Positions 15,677-23,755 of a DNA stretch of 44,679 bases are shown piece after piece. Both the position numbers and the translations under genes were made by a program. Below the pieces are notes generated by a model. That model was not told the origin of the DNA and made no database searches. It was given only the letters and a program-made list of their open reading frames with translations. This DNA comes from Bacillota bacterium (GTDB lineage Bacteria > Bacillota > Clostridia > Peptostreptococcales > Anaerovoracaceae): assembly GCA_023394035.1 (NCBI GenBank), contig JAEXBK010000071.1, forward strand, positions 1-44,679, written 5' to 3'. The stretch's first letter is position 1. The number at the start of each line of letters is the position of its first letter.

Positions 15677-16482
15677 AATATTACACTTACCTTTTCAATC
15701 ACTCTGAAATCAACATCAGAGGTTACAGTGACCTTGATGAGCTGCTGATTGCCGTCGTATTCGAATTTTGATATTTTGCCGATGTATATCCCCTTAGGGT
15801 ATGAACCGAGACCTGATGTTATTATCGCATCCCCCTCTGAAACATCGGCTTTGTTATCAAGCATATATCCGGTGAGGCTTCCGTCGTCATTGCCTTTAAC
15901 GATTCCTATAAGGTTATTGTTGCTCGCAAGGCAAAAGCTTATATGGCTTGCCTCGTCAGTCAAAGGTATTATCTTTGACCACCCGTCACCGCTGTCGCTC
16001 ACCCTGCCCACGAGATTCTTACCGCTTATAACGATATTTCCCGGCTTTATTCCGCTTTCCGTGCCTTTCGGAATAGTAAATGAGTTCGTCCAGTTTTGAC
16101 CGTCAAAAGCGGTAATATCGGATGTAATTATATTTTCTCCGCTCTTTACAAATTCGTAATTCAAAGCCGCTGACAGATTCTCAAGCTTCTTGAGTTCATC
16201 CGCCGTCATAGTAAGGCTTACGACCTCATTACTCAGCTTCTCGTTTTCTTCTTTGAGCTTCTCGTTTTCCGCAAGCAACGATCTGTATTTGAATATACCT
16301 GAAATATTATTTTTTATTGAGTCACCGACGGATACCATAGGTTTTTCTATAGCCGTATATATTTTGTTAAGCCCGTTTACGCCGTTTATTCCGGTACCTA
16401 CTGTAACACCGAGAAGTGCAAGCGTAATCAGGAGCACAAATAAAAGTATCCCTATAAATTTATGTTCCTTAAACCATTTCAT
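15673..16482 (-). CDS. mreC: Rod shape-determining protein MreC
   Basis: A 269-residue bitopic protein: N-terminal transmembrane helix (about 9-28), a coiled coil (about 57-95, ENEKLKEENEKLSNEV), then the beta-rich extracytoplasmic domain with GLVGRV-like (NLVGRVSDSG) and TSGLGSYPKGIYIGKI motifs typical of MreC. It scaffolds PBP2 outside the membrane. The start at 16482 (MKWFKEHKF) is preferred because GAGGTGG lies just upstream. Confidence 0.93.
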   Translation of the reverse strand: MKWFKEHKFIGILLFVLLITLALLGVTVGTGINGVNGLNKIYTAIEKPMVSVGDSIKNNISGIFKYRSLLAENEKLKEENEKLSNEVVSLTMTADELKKLENLSAALNYEFVKSGENIITSDITAFDGQNWTNSFTIPKGTESGIKPGNIVISGKNLVGRVSDSGDGWSKIIPLTDEASHISFCLASNNNLIGIVKGNDDGSLTGYMLDNKADVSEGDAIITSGLGSYPKGIYIGKISKFEYDGNQQLIKVTVTSDVDFRVIEKVSVIL

Positions 16483-16526
16483 ACTTTGCCACCTCATCAA
16501 TTAACAGTATTATAACGAACCCTTAA

Positions 16527-17570
16527 TTATCTGTGTTTTACGCTTGAGGCATGTATCTTCAGGCGTTCTATATCGTTAAGGCTCGTTCCTGTTCCGAGAG
16601 CAACGGATTCGAATGGATTCTCTGCAGTCCTTGCTTTGATTCCTGTCCTTTTTTCTATCAGCTTATCCAGGTTATAGATCATTCCGCCGCCACCTGAAAG
16701 TATCATGCCGTTAGTTGCTATATCTGCCGCTATTTCAGGCGGAGCTTTTTCTATCGTCGCCTTGATGCCGTCGATTATCATGTCAACCGACTCCTGAAGT
16801 CCAAGCATTATGTCTCTGTTTGTTACGTTTATCACCTTAGGAAGTCCGGAAATGATGTCACGACCGCTTGCCTCTACCGTCTTGATAATTTCGTCACCGT
16901 TCTCATCTATATCAAGGCAAGCCGCACCCACCTCCACTTTAAGCTTTTCGGCAGTTTTCTCGCCGATCAGGAAGGCATATCTTTTTCTTATATATTGAAT
17001 TATCGCTTCGTTAAATTTATCTCCGGCATGTCTGATGGATGTGCTTGCAACTATTCCTCCGAGAGCAATTATAGCGATGTCGGTAGTACCTCCTCCGATA
17101 TCGGCGATCATGCACGCGGTGGAGCTGTCAACATCAAGGCCTGCTCCTATCGCAGCTGCCATAGGCTCATCAAGAATATATACCTCTGACGCGCCCATCT
17201 GCCTTACCACTTCTTCAACTGCACGTTTCTCAACCTCAGTTACGCCGCTCGGTACCCCCACAACAACGCGGAAGTTCTTTATTCTGTTTGCTGTCAATGC
17301 TTTGTTTATAAACGCTTTCAGCATATCGGCAGTTCTGTCAAAATCAGATATTACACCATCCTGTAAAGGTCTTACTACAAGTATATTTGAAGGAGCCTTA
17401 CCTATCATCTGCTTTGCCTCATCGCCCACTGCAATTGTAACATTGCGGCGTTTATCGAGTGCTATTACAGACGGCTCATTGAGAATTATTCCGCTGTCCC
17501 TTAAATATATAAGTGTATTTGCAGTACCGAGATCGATACCCATATCCTTTGCTGATAGAAAGTTAAACAT
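16527..17570 (-). CDS. mreB: Cell-shape actin MreB
   Basis: A 347-residue MreB: DMGIDLGTANTLIY (phosphate 1), VVGVPSGVTEVEKRAV, EPMAAAIGAGLDV, ADIGGGTTDIAII (phosphate 2) and ILSGGGGMIYNLD. It forms membrane-associated filaments that steer cell-wall synthesis. The length is normal. Ribosome site GGAGG. First of the mre genes after radC (20 nt gap), the same order as in Bacillus. Confidence 0.96.
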   Translation of the reverse strand: MFNFLSAKDMGIDLGTANTLIYLRDSGIILNEPSVIALDKRRNVTIAVGDEAKQMIGKAPSNILVVRPLQDGVISDFDRTADMLKAFINKALTANRIKNFRVVVGVPSGVTEVEKRAVEEVVRQMGASEVYILDEPMAAAIGAGLDVDSSTACMIADIGGGTTDIAIIALGGIVASTSIRHAGDKFNEAIIQYIRKRYAFLIGEKTAEKLKVEVGAACLDIDENGDEIIKTVEASGRDIISGLPKVINVTNRDIMLGLQESVDMIIDGIKATIEKAPPEIAADIATNGMILSGGGGMIYNLDKLIEKRTGIKARTAENPFESVALGTGTSLNDIERLKIHASSVKHR

Positions 17571-17590
17571 CTGTTACCTCCGTATTTATC

Positions 17591-18274
17591 TTATGTTTTT
17601 ATTAATCCACGGCTGACAAGACTCTCAAATCTGCCGTCACCTATTATTACATGGTCAATAACCTTTATTCCGAGCAGCCTGCTCGCATCACAAAGCCGAT
17701 TCGTCGTTTCTATGTCCTGACGGCTCGGTTCCGGGTCTCCGCTCGGATGATTATGAACAAGAATTACGGCCGCTGCGCTGTTTCTTACGGCTTTTGAAAA
17801 AACCTCTCGCGGATGCACCGGAGCTGCTGACAGGTCTCCGGTAGAAACATCGTCGATCTTTATTACATGACCCTTTGTATCTACAAGCACCGTCTTGAAA
17901 TGCTCTTTTTTCTCAAATCGCAAATCCTCCATAAAGAGTCCTGCGACATCGTCTGCACCTGATACGGTGCATGAATAATCGCGGCTTCCCTTTGATATGC
18001 GCTTTCCGATCTCCACGGCGGCTGCAATGCCGCACGCCTTTGTTCTTCCTATTCCGCTGACCGTCATAAGCTCTGACGGAGTAACGGAGGCAAGACCTGT
18101 AAGGTCATCACCGAACAGAGACAATATCTCGTATGAAAGCTCTATGGCAGACCTGCTCTGTGTACCCGAGCGTATTATAAGTGCCAAAAGCTCCGCGTTC
18201 GAAAGTGATCCGATTCCCGATGAAACAGCTCGCTCCACCGGTTTCTCGGAGTCCGGCAAAAGTTTGATTTTCAT
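17591..18274 (-). CDS. radC: RadC/JAB-domain protein
   Basis: A 227-residue protein with an N-terminal helix-hairpin-helix region (SELMTVSGIGRTKACGIAA) and a C-terminal JAMM metallo-domain with the motif HNHPSGDPEPSRQD. RadC sits before mreB in many Firmicutes; its biochemical role is still unclear despite the historic DNA repair name. The start at 18274 (MKIKLLPDSEKP) has AAGGAGG upstream; the longer version reads through that site. Confidence 0.93.
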   Translation of the reverse strand: MKIKLLPDSEKPVERAVSSGIGSLSNAELLALIIRSGTQSRSAIELSYEILSLFGDDLTGLASVTPSELMTVSGIGRTKACGIAAAVEIGKRISKGSRDYSCTVSGADDVAGLFMEDLRFEKKEHFKTVLVDTKGHVIKIDDVSTGDLSAAPVHPREVFSKAVRNSAAAVILVHNHPSGDPEPSRQDIETTNRLCDASRLLGIKVIDHVIIGDGRFESLVSRGLIKT

Positions 18275-18333
18275 TATCCCTCCTTGCCGGCAACCGTTAT
18301 TCATTTTGCTCAAAACAGATTAATATTATATCA

Positions 18334-19008
18334 TTATTTGCATCCATGCGCAACGCTCTCAACTAAGGTACTTATCTTTTTCACCACTTCATCTATTCCC
18401 AAAAACGTAGTATCTATTTCAAGTGCGTCATCTGCCTTCTTAAGAGGGTTGAGTGCCCTGTGCATATCATTGTAATCACGCTCGTTTATCTCTTTGAGGA
18501 TCGTGTCGTAGTCCGCCTGCTGCCCCTTTGATATAAGCTCCTTATACCTTCTTGTAGCGCGTTCCTCCGGCGTAGCCGTAACATAAAACTTAAATTCAGC
18601 ATCAGGCATTACATTTGTGCCTATGTCGCGACCGTCCATAACAAGGCTTTTGCATTTACCCATCTCTCGCTGCAGAGCTACAAGCTTTTCCCTTACAGGA
18701 AGGAGCTTTGATGAAGCAGACGCCATCATAGAAACCTCCTGAGTTCGTATAAGATCGCTTACATCCTCAGAATCAAGCAAAATTCTTCCTTCCGAAAAAT
18801 CTATCAAGGTCGAATCAAGCATAGCATTAAGCTCCGATGATTCTTCCGCTTTTATACCGTTTCTTATCATCTTCAGAGCCACAGCTCTGTACATCGCTCC
18901 CGTGTCAACATAATCTATTCCGAAGCGAGCGGCGACAGCCTTTGCCACCGTACTCTTGCCGGCACCGCCCGGGCCGTCTATGGCTATTCTTAAAAGATTG
19001 TTTTTCAT
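18334..19008 (-). CDS. cmk: Cytidylate kinase
   Basis: A 224-residue kinase with the P-loop IDGPGGAGKST at 10-20, the conserved YVDTGAMYRAVAL and VMDGRDIGTNVMPDA, and the C-terminal RRYKEL region. It phosphorylates CMP and dCMP. It is 2 nt downstream of nrdR and 59 nt upstream of radC, so nucleotide metabolism precedes the shape genes in one probable transcript. Confidence 0.95.
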   Translation of the reverse strand: MKNNLLRIAIDGPGGAGKSTVAKAVAARFGIDYVDTGAMYRAVALKMIRNGIKAEESSELNAMLDSTLIDFSEGRILLDSEDVSDLIRTQEVSMMASASSKLLPVREKLVALQREMGKCKSLVMDGRDIGTNVMPDAEFKFYVTATPEERATRRYKELISKGQQADYDTILKEINERDYNDMHRALNPLKKADDALEIDTTFLGIDEVVKKISTLVESVAHGCK

Positions 19009-19010
19009 TA

Positions 19011-19469
19011 TTACTCGCGCCCTCCCATCAGGCTTTCTATCTCTTTGATAAAGGTATTAACGTCTTTGAACTGTCTGTAAACCGAAGCAAATCGCACATA
19101 AGCCACTTCGTCAAGTGATTTGAGCTGATCCATTACAAGTTCCCCAATAAATGTGCTCTTGACCTCCTTTTCGAGCATGTTGCTCAAGCCGCGTTCAATA
19201 TCATTTACTACCTTCTCGATAGAGTCCATCGATACGGGTCTCTTCTCACATGCCTTTACTATTCCGTTAAGTATCTTATTTCTGTCAAAGGCTTCGCGAC
19301 TGCCGTCCTTTTTTATTACCATGATGATTGAGGCTTCGACCTTCTCGTATGTAGTAAATCGTTTGCCGCATTTCTCACATTCTCTACGTCTTCTTATTGC
19401 GTTCCCTTCGTCTATAGGGCGCGAATCCACTACCTTTGTGTCTTCGTTATCACAAAACGGGCATTTCAT
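19011..19469 (-). CDS. nrdR: Transcriptional repressor NrdR
   Basis: A 152-residue protein: N-terminal zinc ribbon with CPFC and CEKC cysteine pairs and RRRRECEKCGKRFTTYE, then an ATP-cone domain (about 47-137). NrdR senses ATP/dATP and represses ribonucleotide reductase genes. Full length. No nrd genes are in the window. Its own promoter is at 19511-19539. Confidence 0.96.
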   Translation of the reverse strand: MKCPFCDNEDTKVVDSRPIDEGNAIRRRRECEKCGKRFTTYEKVEASIIMVIKKDGSREAFDRNKILNGIVKACEKRPVSMDSIEKVVNDIERGLSNMLEKEVKSTFIGELVMDQLKSLDEVAYVRFASVYRQFKDVNTFIKEIESLMGGRE

Positions 19470-19510
19470 TTTTGGCCTCCATTAAATTCCAATTCGATAT
19501 ATCTGTACTT

Positions 19511-19539
19511 ATAATATTGTACACTATAACATGCGTAAA
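19511..19539 (-). promoter_or_regulatory. Promoter of nrdR-cmk-radC-mre operon
   Basis: Minus-strand TTTACG (19539-19534), 17-nt spacer, TATTAT (19516-19511). No further clear promoter is seen before minD, so it may drive the whole cluster. Confidence 0.55.
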
Positions 19540-19547
19540 TTCCATAC

Positions 19548-19573
19548 AAAAACCGCCGACATAGTATCGGCGG
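19548..19573 (-). terminator. Intrinsic terminator of the trigger-factor-like gene
   Basis: Stem CCGCCGA/TCGGCGG with a 7-nt loop followed by TTTTT on the minus strand, 16 nt after the stop codon. Confidence 0.88.
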
Positions 19574-19589
19574 AATCTTGCTTAAATCA

Positions 19590-20774
19590 TCAGCCCTGGC
19601 TGTTTTCCGAGCTTTCCTTATCTTGATTGGCAGCGTCCTCTGCGTTTCTTTTTTCTACGATTGATTTGTATTCATCCTTGCTGACTTCCTTGCCAAGATC
19701 TATAACTTTGTCAAGAAGTTTATCAAGAAGCATCGTATTTTTCCAGTTATTGCTTTCCGCAAATTTTTCTATCGACTGACCGAAAGCTTCTTCAAATGAT
19801 TTCTTTGTGTATCCGCTTCCATTTAGGATCTCTTCGAGTTCTTTGTTGTACTCGCTGTTTGATATCTTGATATTTTCGCTGCGGCAAAGTGAATACATTA
19901 CCATTTCGTTAAGAACGATATTCTTTGCATATGTCTCTTTTATTGTTTTGAAGCCCTCAAGATCGGATTTCATCGCCTGCTTGAGGAATTCTTCCCACTC
20001 GAGCCCGTATGATGCAGCCTGCTGCTTATACTGTTCTTCGAGTGTATCTGCCTTCTTGGCGGCCTCTGCCAGCTCCTTCTCCGGATATTCAATTGCTTCT
20101 GAATTCTTGAGAATGTATGACCAAAGCTCGTCCTTCATCATCTTGTCGATGTTGTCCTGCTTGCGTTTAAGAATTTCTTCCTTTACGAGAGCCTTATATT
20201 CTTCTACGGTCTTAAGGTCTGAATTGTCCTTTACAAATTCTTCGTCAAGCTCAGGTGTTGTCGTAACCTTCTTGGAGTTGATAGTAACCTCAAACACGCA
20301 GTCTTTACCTGCTAAATCCTGTGCATGATAATCATCAGGGAATTTAAGATTGAGAGTTACCTTCTCACCTACGTTCTTGCCTATCAGCCCTTCAACAAAA
20401 CCGTCGATCATGTTCGTCGTGCCGATTGTGATGTCGGACGATTCTGTTGTTCCGCCCTCAAAAGCAACGCCGTCGATCGTGCCTACATAGGCAACGTTTA
20501 TCGTATCTCCTGTCTCAACTACGCCTTCTTTGATGTTTTCTGTCTTGGAAGCGCGTTTTAGTCTTATGTCTATTTCGTTCTTGATATCCTCTTCCGTAAC
20601 CTCCGCCTCTTCTTTGTAGTAAGGAAGGTCTTTATATTCTCCGGTCTTTACATACTTGCTGAGATCATAGTCATATGCGGTAGCTTCTCTGCTGCCCAAG
20701 CTTATCCATGCAATAAATACAACTCCAGCGAGGATAATTGCTGCTATCAGTCCGACAAAAAGCTTTTTGTTCAT
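19590..20774 (-). CDS. Membrane-anchored trigger-factor-like peptidyl-prolyl isomerase
   Basis: A 394-residue protein with an N-terminal signal anchor (about 5-27, flanked by MNKK), no N-terminal lipobox cysteine, an FKBP-type PPIase domain (about 86-168; GDTINVAYVGTIDGVAFEGG, IGKNVGEKVTLNLKFPDDYHAQDLAGK) and a helical trigger-factor C-terminal region (about 174-365), then a polar tail. The ribosome-binding domain and its GFRxGKxP loop are missing, so it should act outside the membrane as a foldase on secreted proteins rather than at the ribosome exit. Single-gene transcript with its own promoter and terminator. Confidence 0.85.
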   Translation of the reverse strand: MNKKLFVGLIAAIILAGVVFIAWISLGSREATAYDYDLSKYVKTGEYKDLPYYKEEAEVTEEDIKNEIDIRLKRASKTENIKEGVVETGDTINVAYVGTIDGVAFEGGTTESSDITIGTTNMIDGFVEGLIGKNVGEKVTLNLKFPDDYHAQDLAGKDCVFEVTINSKKVTTTPELDEEFVKDNSDLKTVEEYKALVKEEILKRKQDNIDKMMKDELWSYILKNSEAIEYPEKELAEAAKKADTLEEQYKQQAASYGLEWEEFLKQAMKSDLEGFKTIKETYAKNIVLNEMVMYSLCRSENIKISNSEYNKELEEILNGSGYTKKSFEEAFGQSIEKFAESNNWKNTMLLDKLLDKVIDLGKEVSKDEYKSIVEKRNAEDAANQDKESSENSQG

Positions 20775-20794
20775 TGTAAATTCCCCTTAAGTGC

Positions 20795-20823
20795 AAAAAA
20801 TATGTTGTGCCAATTGCAACAAC
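20795..20823 (-). terminator. Hairpin with U-tract between the coaBC operon and the trigger-factor-like gene
   Basis: Minus-strand GTTGT-T-GC / GC-ACAAC (7 pairs with one bulge), loop AATTG, then ATATTTTTT. It may terminate transcripts from coaBC. Because the next promoter starts near 20823, the same hairpin also forms the very 5' end of the following mRNA. Confidence 0.45.
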
Positions 20824-20829
20824 GTCATC

Positions 20830-20858
20830 ATTCTATCACGCAAACTCTCGTTTTTCAA
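20830..20858 (-). promoter_or_regulatory. Promoter of the trigger-factor-like gene
   Basis: Minus-strand TTGAAA (20858-20853), 17-nt spacer, TAGAAT (20835-20830). Confidence 0.6.
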
Positions 20859-20908
20859 TTCTTAAAACGATAATTCACTCAAAATACACAAAATGTTCAG
20901 CTGTCATA

Positions 20909-21133
20909 TCATTCAGCCGAAGAAGGCTTGTCGGTGCACTTTTTTTCGTGCCCCATGCTCGTGCACATCGAAGCAAGCGCACAGCTCTTACAAGCCTCCT
21001 CACGTGCCTGATTTTCTTCTTCGCTTCTCGTCTGCGCATTCTTCTCCGCCATAATCGATGTAGCCATAATTATACCTGCAAGCACGAATGCAGCGATAAC
21101 AAAGTAAATAATGTGTGAAAAAAAGTATTCCAT
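20909..21133 (-). CDS. Small single-pass membrane protein with four cysteines, unknown function
   Basis: A 74-residue protein: one transmembrane helix at about 7-27, then a charged linker and a C-terminal segment with cysteines at 48, 51, 57 and 66 (CKSC-x5-C-x8-C) and His62. The spacing could bind a metal or an Fe-S centre, but I recognise no family; it is only loosely like small Cys-rich proteins beside iron transporters. It starts 10 nt after coaBC with an AAAGGG ribosome site, so it is probably co-expressed with coenzyme A synthesis genes. It could also be redox-active through disulfides. Confidence 0.65.
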   Translation of the reverse strand: MEYFFSHIIYFVIAAFVLAGIIMATSIMAEKNAQTRSEEENQAREEACKSCALASMCTSMGHEKKCTDKPSSAE

Positions 21134-21143
21134 ATAAACCCTT

Positions 21144-22331
21144 TTACTTTCTTAATATCCTGTCAAAGATAGCTTTCGCAACCTTTGCTTTTGAGGAAAT
21201 TTCCATAGGCTCTATACCGTCCTTAGTTATAAAGGTAACTATATTGGTATCGGTGCCGAAGCCTGCGCCCTCCTGTTTAAGATTGTTGGCGACAATCATA
21301 TCGGCATTCTTTTTCGCGAGCTTTGCCTCAGAGTTTTCGATCATGTTCTGAGTTTCCATCGAAAATCCGCACAGGAACTGTCCCGCCTTCTTGTTTTCTC
21401 CGAGGTATTTAAGGATATCCTCAGTCCGTTTCATCTCGATGGAAAGCGAACCGTCGCTTTTCTTTATTTTTTCGTCTGAAACCGTAACCGGAGTATAGTC
21501 TGAAACCGCAGCAGCCTTTATTATTATATCCTGATCAGGTGCGAGCTTTGTGACGACATCAAACATTTCCTCCGCATCAAATACGTCTATGACCTTTACA
21601 AAATCAGGTACGGGCGCAATCGTGAACGCCTTTACAAGAGTTACATCCGCACCTCTCATTGCCGCCTCTTTAGCTACGGCAAAGCCCATCTTGCCTGTGC
21701 TCAAATTTGATATGAAGCGTACCGGGTCAAGTCTTTCTCTTGTAGCCCCTGAAGTTACGAGAACCTTCTTGCCTTTCATGTCTTTTTCTTTTCCGATTTC
21801 ATTTTCGATTACGGAAAACAAAAATTCAGGCTCAGGCATCTTACCCGCACCGGTATCTCCGCATGCAAGAAGCCCTTTGGCAGGATCGATCACCTTTACA
21901 CCGTACTGTCTCAGCTTATTTATATTTTCCTGTGTTACAGGATTTTCAAACATCGCCGTGTTCATTGCAGGCACTACGATTTTGAGGCATTTGGCCGCAA
22001 GAAATGTGGTCGTAAGCATGTCGTCCGCAATTCCGTTTGCAAGCTTTGCAATTACATTTGCCGTAGCCGGAGCCACCACAAATATATCCGCTTTCTTTGC
22101 AAGCTCAATATGCTCAACTTCGAATTTGAAGGCTCTGTCAAATGTGTCCGTATAGCATTTATTGCGTGTCAAAGTTTCAAATGTCATAGGCGCAATGAAC
22201 CTGCATGCGTTTTCCGTCATTATAACTTCCGTGTTTGCAGCCGTTTTTGACAGTGCGCTTGCAAGATACGCCATCTTATATGCAGCTATTCCTCCGCTTA
22301 TTCCAAGCAGTACAGTCTTATTCTCAAACAT
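21144..22331 (-). CDS. coaBC: Bifunctional phosphopantothenoylcysteine decarboxylase/synthetase
   Basis: A 395-residue protein. The N-terminal CoaC flavoprotein part has GISGGIAAYK, a VEHIELAKKAD histidine, PAMNTAMFENP and LLACGDTGAGKMPEP. The C-terminal CoaB part has VTSGATRERLDPVRFISN, STGKMG, AAAVSDYTP and the KKNADMIVANN loop. It converts 4'-phosphopantothenate to phosphopantetheine with cysteine and CTP. The start at 22331 (MFENKTVLLG) has GGGAAAGGG upstream; a longer start would include the rplT terminator. Confidence 0.95.
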   Translation of the reverse strand: MFENKTVLLGISGGIAAYKMAYLASALSKTAANTEVIMTENACRFIAPMTFETLTRNKCYTDTFDRAFKFEVEHIELAKKADIFVVAPATANVIAKLANGIADDMLTTTFLAAKCLKIVVPAMNTAMFENPVTQENINKLRQYGVKVIDPAKGLLACGDTGAGKMPEPEFLFSVIENEIGKEKDMKGKKVLVTSGATRERLDPVRFISNLSTGKMGFAVAKEAAMRGADVTLVKAFTIAPVPDFVKVIDVFDAEEMFDVVTKLAPDQDIIIKAAAVSDYTPVTVSDEKIKKSDGSLSIEMKRTEDILKYLGENKKAGQFLCGFSMETQNMIENSEAKLAKKNADMIVANNLKQEGAGFGTDTNIVTFITKDGIEPMEISSKAKVAKAIFDRILRK

Positions 22332-22365
22332 ATCGATTTCCCTTTCCCCATAAAAGGCGAATGTG

Positions 22366-22392
22366 AAAAATGACCCGGAAATGCTCCGGATC
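22366..22392 (-). terminator. Intrinsic terminator after rplT
   Basis: Minus-strand GATCCGGA/TCCGGGTC (8 pairs, one U-G) with loop GCATT followed by ATTTTTC. No separate coaBC promoter is visible in the 35 bp after it, so coaBC may be expressed by readthrough. Confidence 0.8.
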
Positions 22393-22406
22393 ATCCTACA
22401 GTCTGA

Positions 22407-22766
22407 TTATTTGTTATATGCGTTTTTTGCTGTTTCGCAGAGCTTTGCAAAACCGGCAGCATCATAAATAGCCATCTCTGAAAGCATCTTTCTGTTGATA
22501 TCTATTCCGCTCTTCTTGAGTCCGTCCATAAGGCGGCTGTATGAAAGACCGTTTAATCTTGCTCCTGCATTGATTCTTGCAATCCAGAGCTGTCTGTACT
22601 GTCTCTTCTTGAGCTTTCTTCCGATATAAGCAGATCTGAGCGATCTCATAACTGCAGTATTTGCAACTCTGAAGGTCTTGCTCTTTGCTCCGTAGAAGCC
22701 CTTAGCCAGCTTCAGTATTTTTTTATGTCTCTTGTGTGCGTTTACACCTTTTTTTACTCTTGCCAT
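22407..22766 (-). CDS. rplT: 50S ribosomal protein L20
   Basis: A 119-residue, strongly basic protein with MARVKKGVNAHKRHKKILKL at the N-terminus and RQLWIARINAGARLNGLSYS in the middle, which is L20. It binds 23S rRNA early in assembly and, in Firmicutes, also the infC leader as an autoregulator. It ends the infC-rpmI-rplT operon. Confidence 0.98.
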   Translation of the reverse strand: MARVKKGVNAHKRHKKILKLAKGFYGAKSKTFRVANTAVMRSLRSAYIGRKLKKRQYRQLWIARINAGARLNGLSYSRLMDGLKKSGIDINRKMLSEMAIYDAAGFAKLCETAKNAYNK

Positions 22767-22788
22767 TTTCTTACCCTCCGTTTATTGA

Positions 22789-22986
22789 CTATTTGGCCAT
22801 TGACCTTAACATTCTCTTGACGTCTGCACTAGTAAGAACTGTGGCCTTACGAAGACCTCTTTTTCTCTTTGGTGCTTTGCTTGTAAGTTTATGGCTCTTA
22901 TAAGCTTTGTTTCTCTTGATTTTACCGCTTCCGGTGAGTTTCATCCTCTTGCATGCACCTCTATGTGACTTCATTTTGTTTGCCAT
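22789..22986 (-). CDS. rpmI: 50S ribosomal protein L35
   Basis: A 65-residue basic protein (MANKMKSHRGACKRMKLTG, KSHKLTSKAPKRKRGLRK). The start at 22986 follows AGGAGG; codons upstream in frame are leader. 22 nt before rplT and second in the operon. Confidence 0.97.
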   Translation of the reverse strand: MANKMKSHRGACKRMKLTGSGKIKRNKAYKSHKLTSKAPKRKRGLRKATVLTSADVKRMLRSMAK

Positions 22987-23064
22987 TTGCAATTTCCTCC
23001 TAATAAATTTGCACCGCAAAGATGCGGTTATTCTTCAGGTCTGTTTTCTGATGCTGATTTATTA

Positions 23065-23571
23065 TCAGTTTTTCGGAGCAAGGAACATTACCAGGCTCCT
23101 GCCTTCCATTACAGGATTCTTCTCTACACTTCCGACTTCCGCGCAGATCTCCGCAAACTTGTCCATGACTTCTCTTCCAAGCTGCTGATGTCCCATCTCA
23201 CGTCCGCGAAAACGAAGGCTTACCTTGACCTTATCACCGGCCTTAAGAAATTTGCTCGCGGTATTTGCCTTTACCTGGATATCATGTCCTTCGATAAAGG
23301 TACTGAGTCTTATTTCTTTGACTTCCATGGTCTTCTGTTTTTTCTTCGCTTCTTTCTCGCGCTTCTGAGCTTCATAGCGGAATTTTCCGTAGTCGAGTAT
23401 CTTGCATACCGGCGGGACAGCGTTAGGTGATATATTGACGAGATCAAGCTTACGCTCTTCAGCAAGCGCCAAAGCCTCTTCTCTGCTTATAACTCCAAGC
23501 ATTGTGCCGTCTTCGTCGATAACGCGAAGCTCTTTTTCACGAATTTCTTCGTTTATCTTGTTCTCTTTAAT
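23065..23571 (-). CDS. infC: Translation initiation factor IF-3, starting at AUU
   Basis: A 168-residue protein from an AUU start at 23571 (sequence IKENKINEEIREKELRVID), preceded at 5 nt by GGAGGTG. No ATG, GTG or TTG lies at a suitable distance, and an AUU start is the known hallmark of infC, where IF-3 itself rejects it and so limits its own synthesis. N-domain EEALALAEERKLDLV, linker KREKEAKKKQK and C-domain with KVKVSLRFRGREMGH are all present. An ATG 14 codons upstream lies inside the leader terminator and is rejected. Confidence 0.95.
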   Translation of the reverse strand: MKENKINEEIREKELRVIDEDGTMLGVISREEALALAEERKLDLVNISPNAVPPVCKILDYGKFRYEAQKREKEAKKKQKTMEVKEIRLSTFIEGHDIQVKANTASKFLKAGDKVKVSLRFRGREMGHQQLGREVMDKFAEICAEVGSVEKNPVMEGRSLVMFLAPKN

Positions 23572-23597
23572 GGTAGCACCTCCGATAAAATGTGCAT

Positions 23598-23625
23598 AAA
23601 AAAACGGATACACCGAAGTATCCGC
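23598..23625 (-). terminator. Leader terminator of infC-rpmI-rplT
   Basis: Minus-strand CGGATAC/GTATCCG with loop TTCGGT followed by TTTTTT, 27 nt before the AUU start. The 5' arm can instead pair with an upstream leader segment. Confidence 0.88.
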
Positions 23626-23715
23626 TAAAACACATAATGATCATGTGAACATGTCAGTATTGACCGGGCGAAACGAAATTCGACAGGTGAGAAGCGGATA
23701 ACTTCTACTTAATAC
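23598..23715 (-). ncRNA. L20-type autoregulatory mRNA leader
   Basis: Between the promoter and infC lies a roughly 140-nt leader. The segment TATCCGCT (minus 23700-23693) is complementary to AGCGGATA (23626-23619), which overlaps the 5' arm of the leader terminator, so an antiterminator and a terminator are mutually exclusive. Position and architecture match the L20 leader of Bacillus, in which L20 binding favours termination. Folding was done by eye. Confidence 0.75.
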
Positions 23716-23721
23716 CAAGGT

Positions 23722-23750
23722 ATAATATCATATCGGCACATCACTGTCAA
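23722..23750 (-). promoter_or_regulatory. Promoter of infC operon
   Basis: Minus-strand consensus TTGACA (23750-23745), 17-nt spacer, TATTAT (23727-23722). The -35 starts 6 nt after the ribF stop codon. Confidence 0.8.
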
Positions 23751-23755
23751 GGGTT

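Noticed and set aside
23572..23613. ATG start for infC 14 codons upstream
   Set aside because: It lies in the leader terminator and lacks a ribosome site; the AUU start fits the family.
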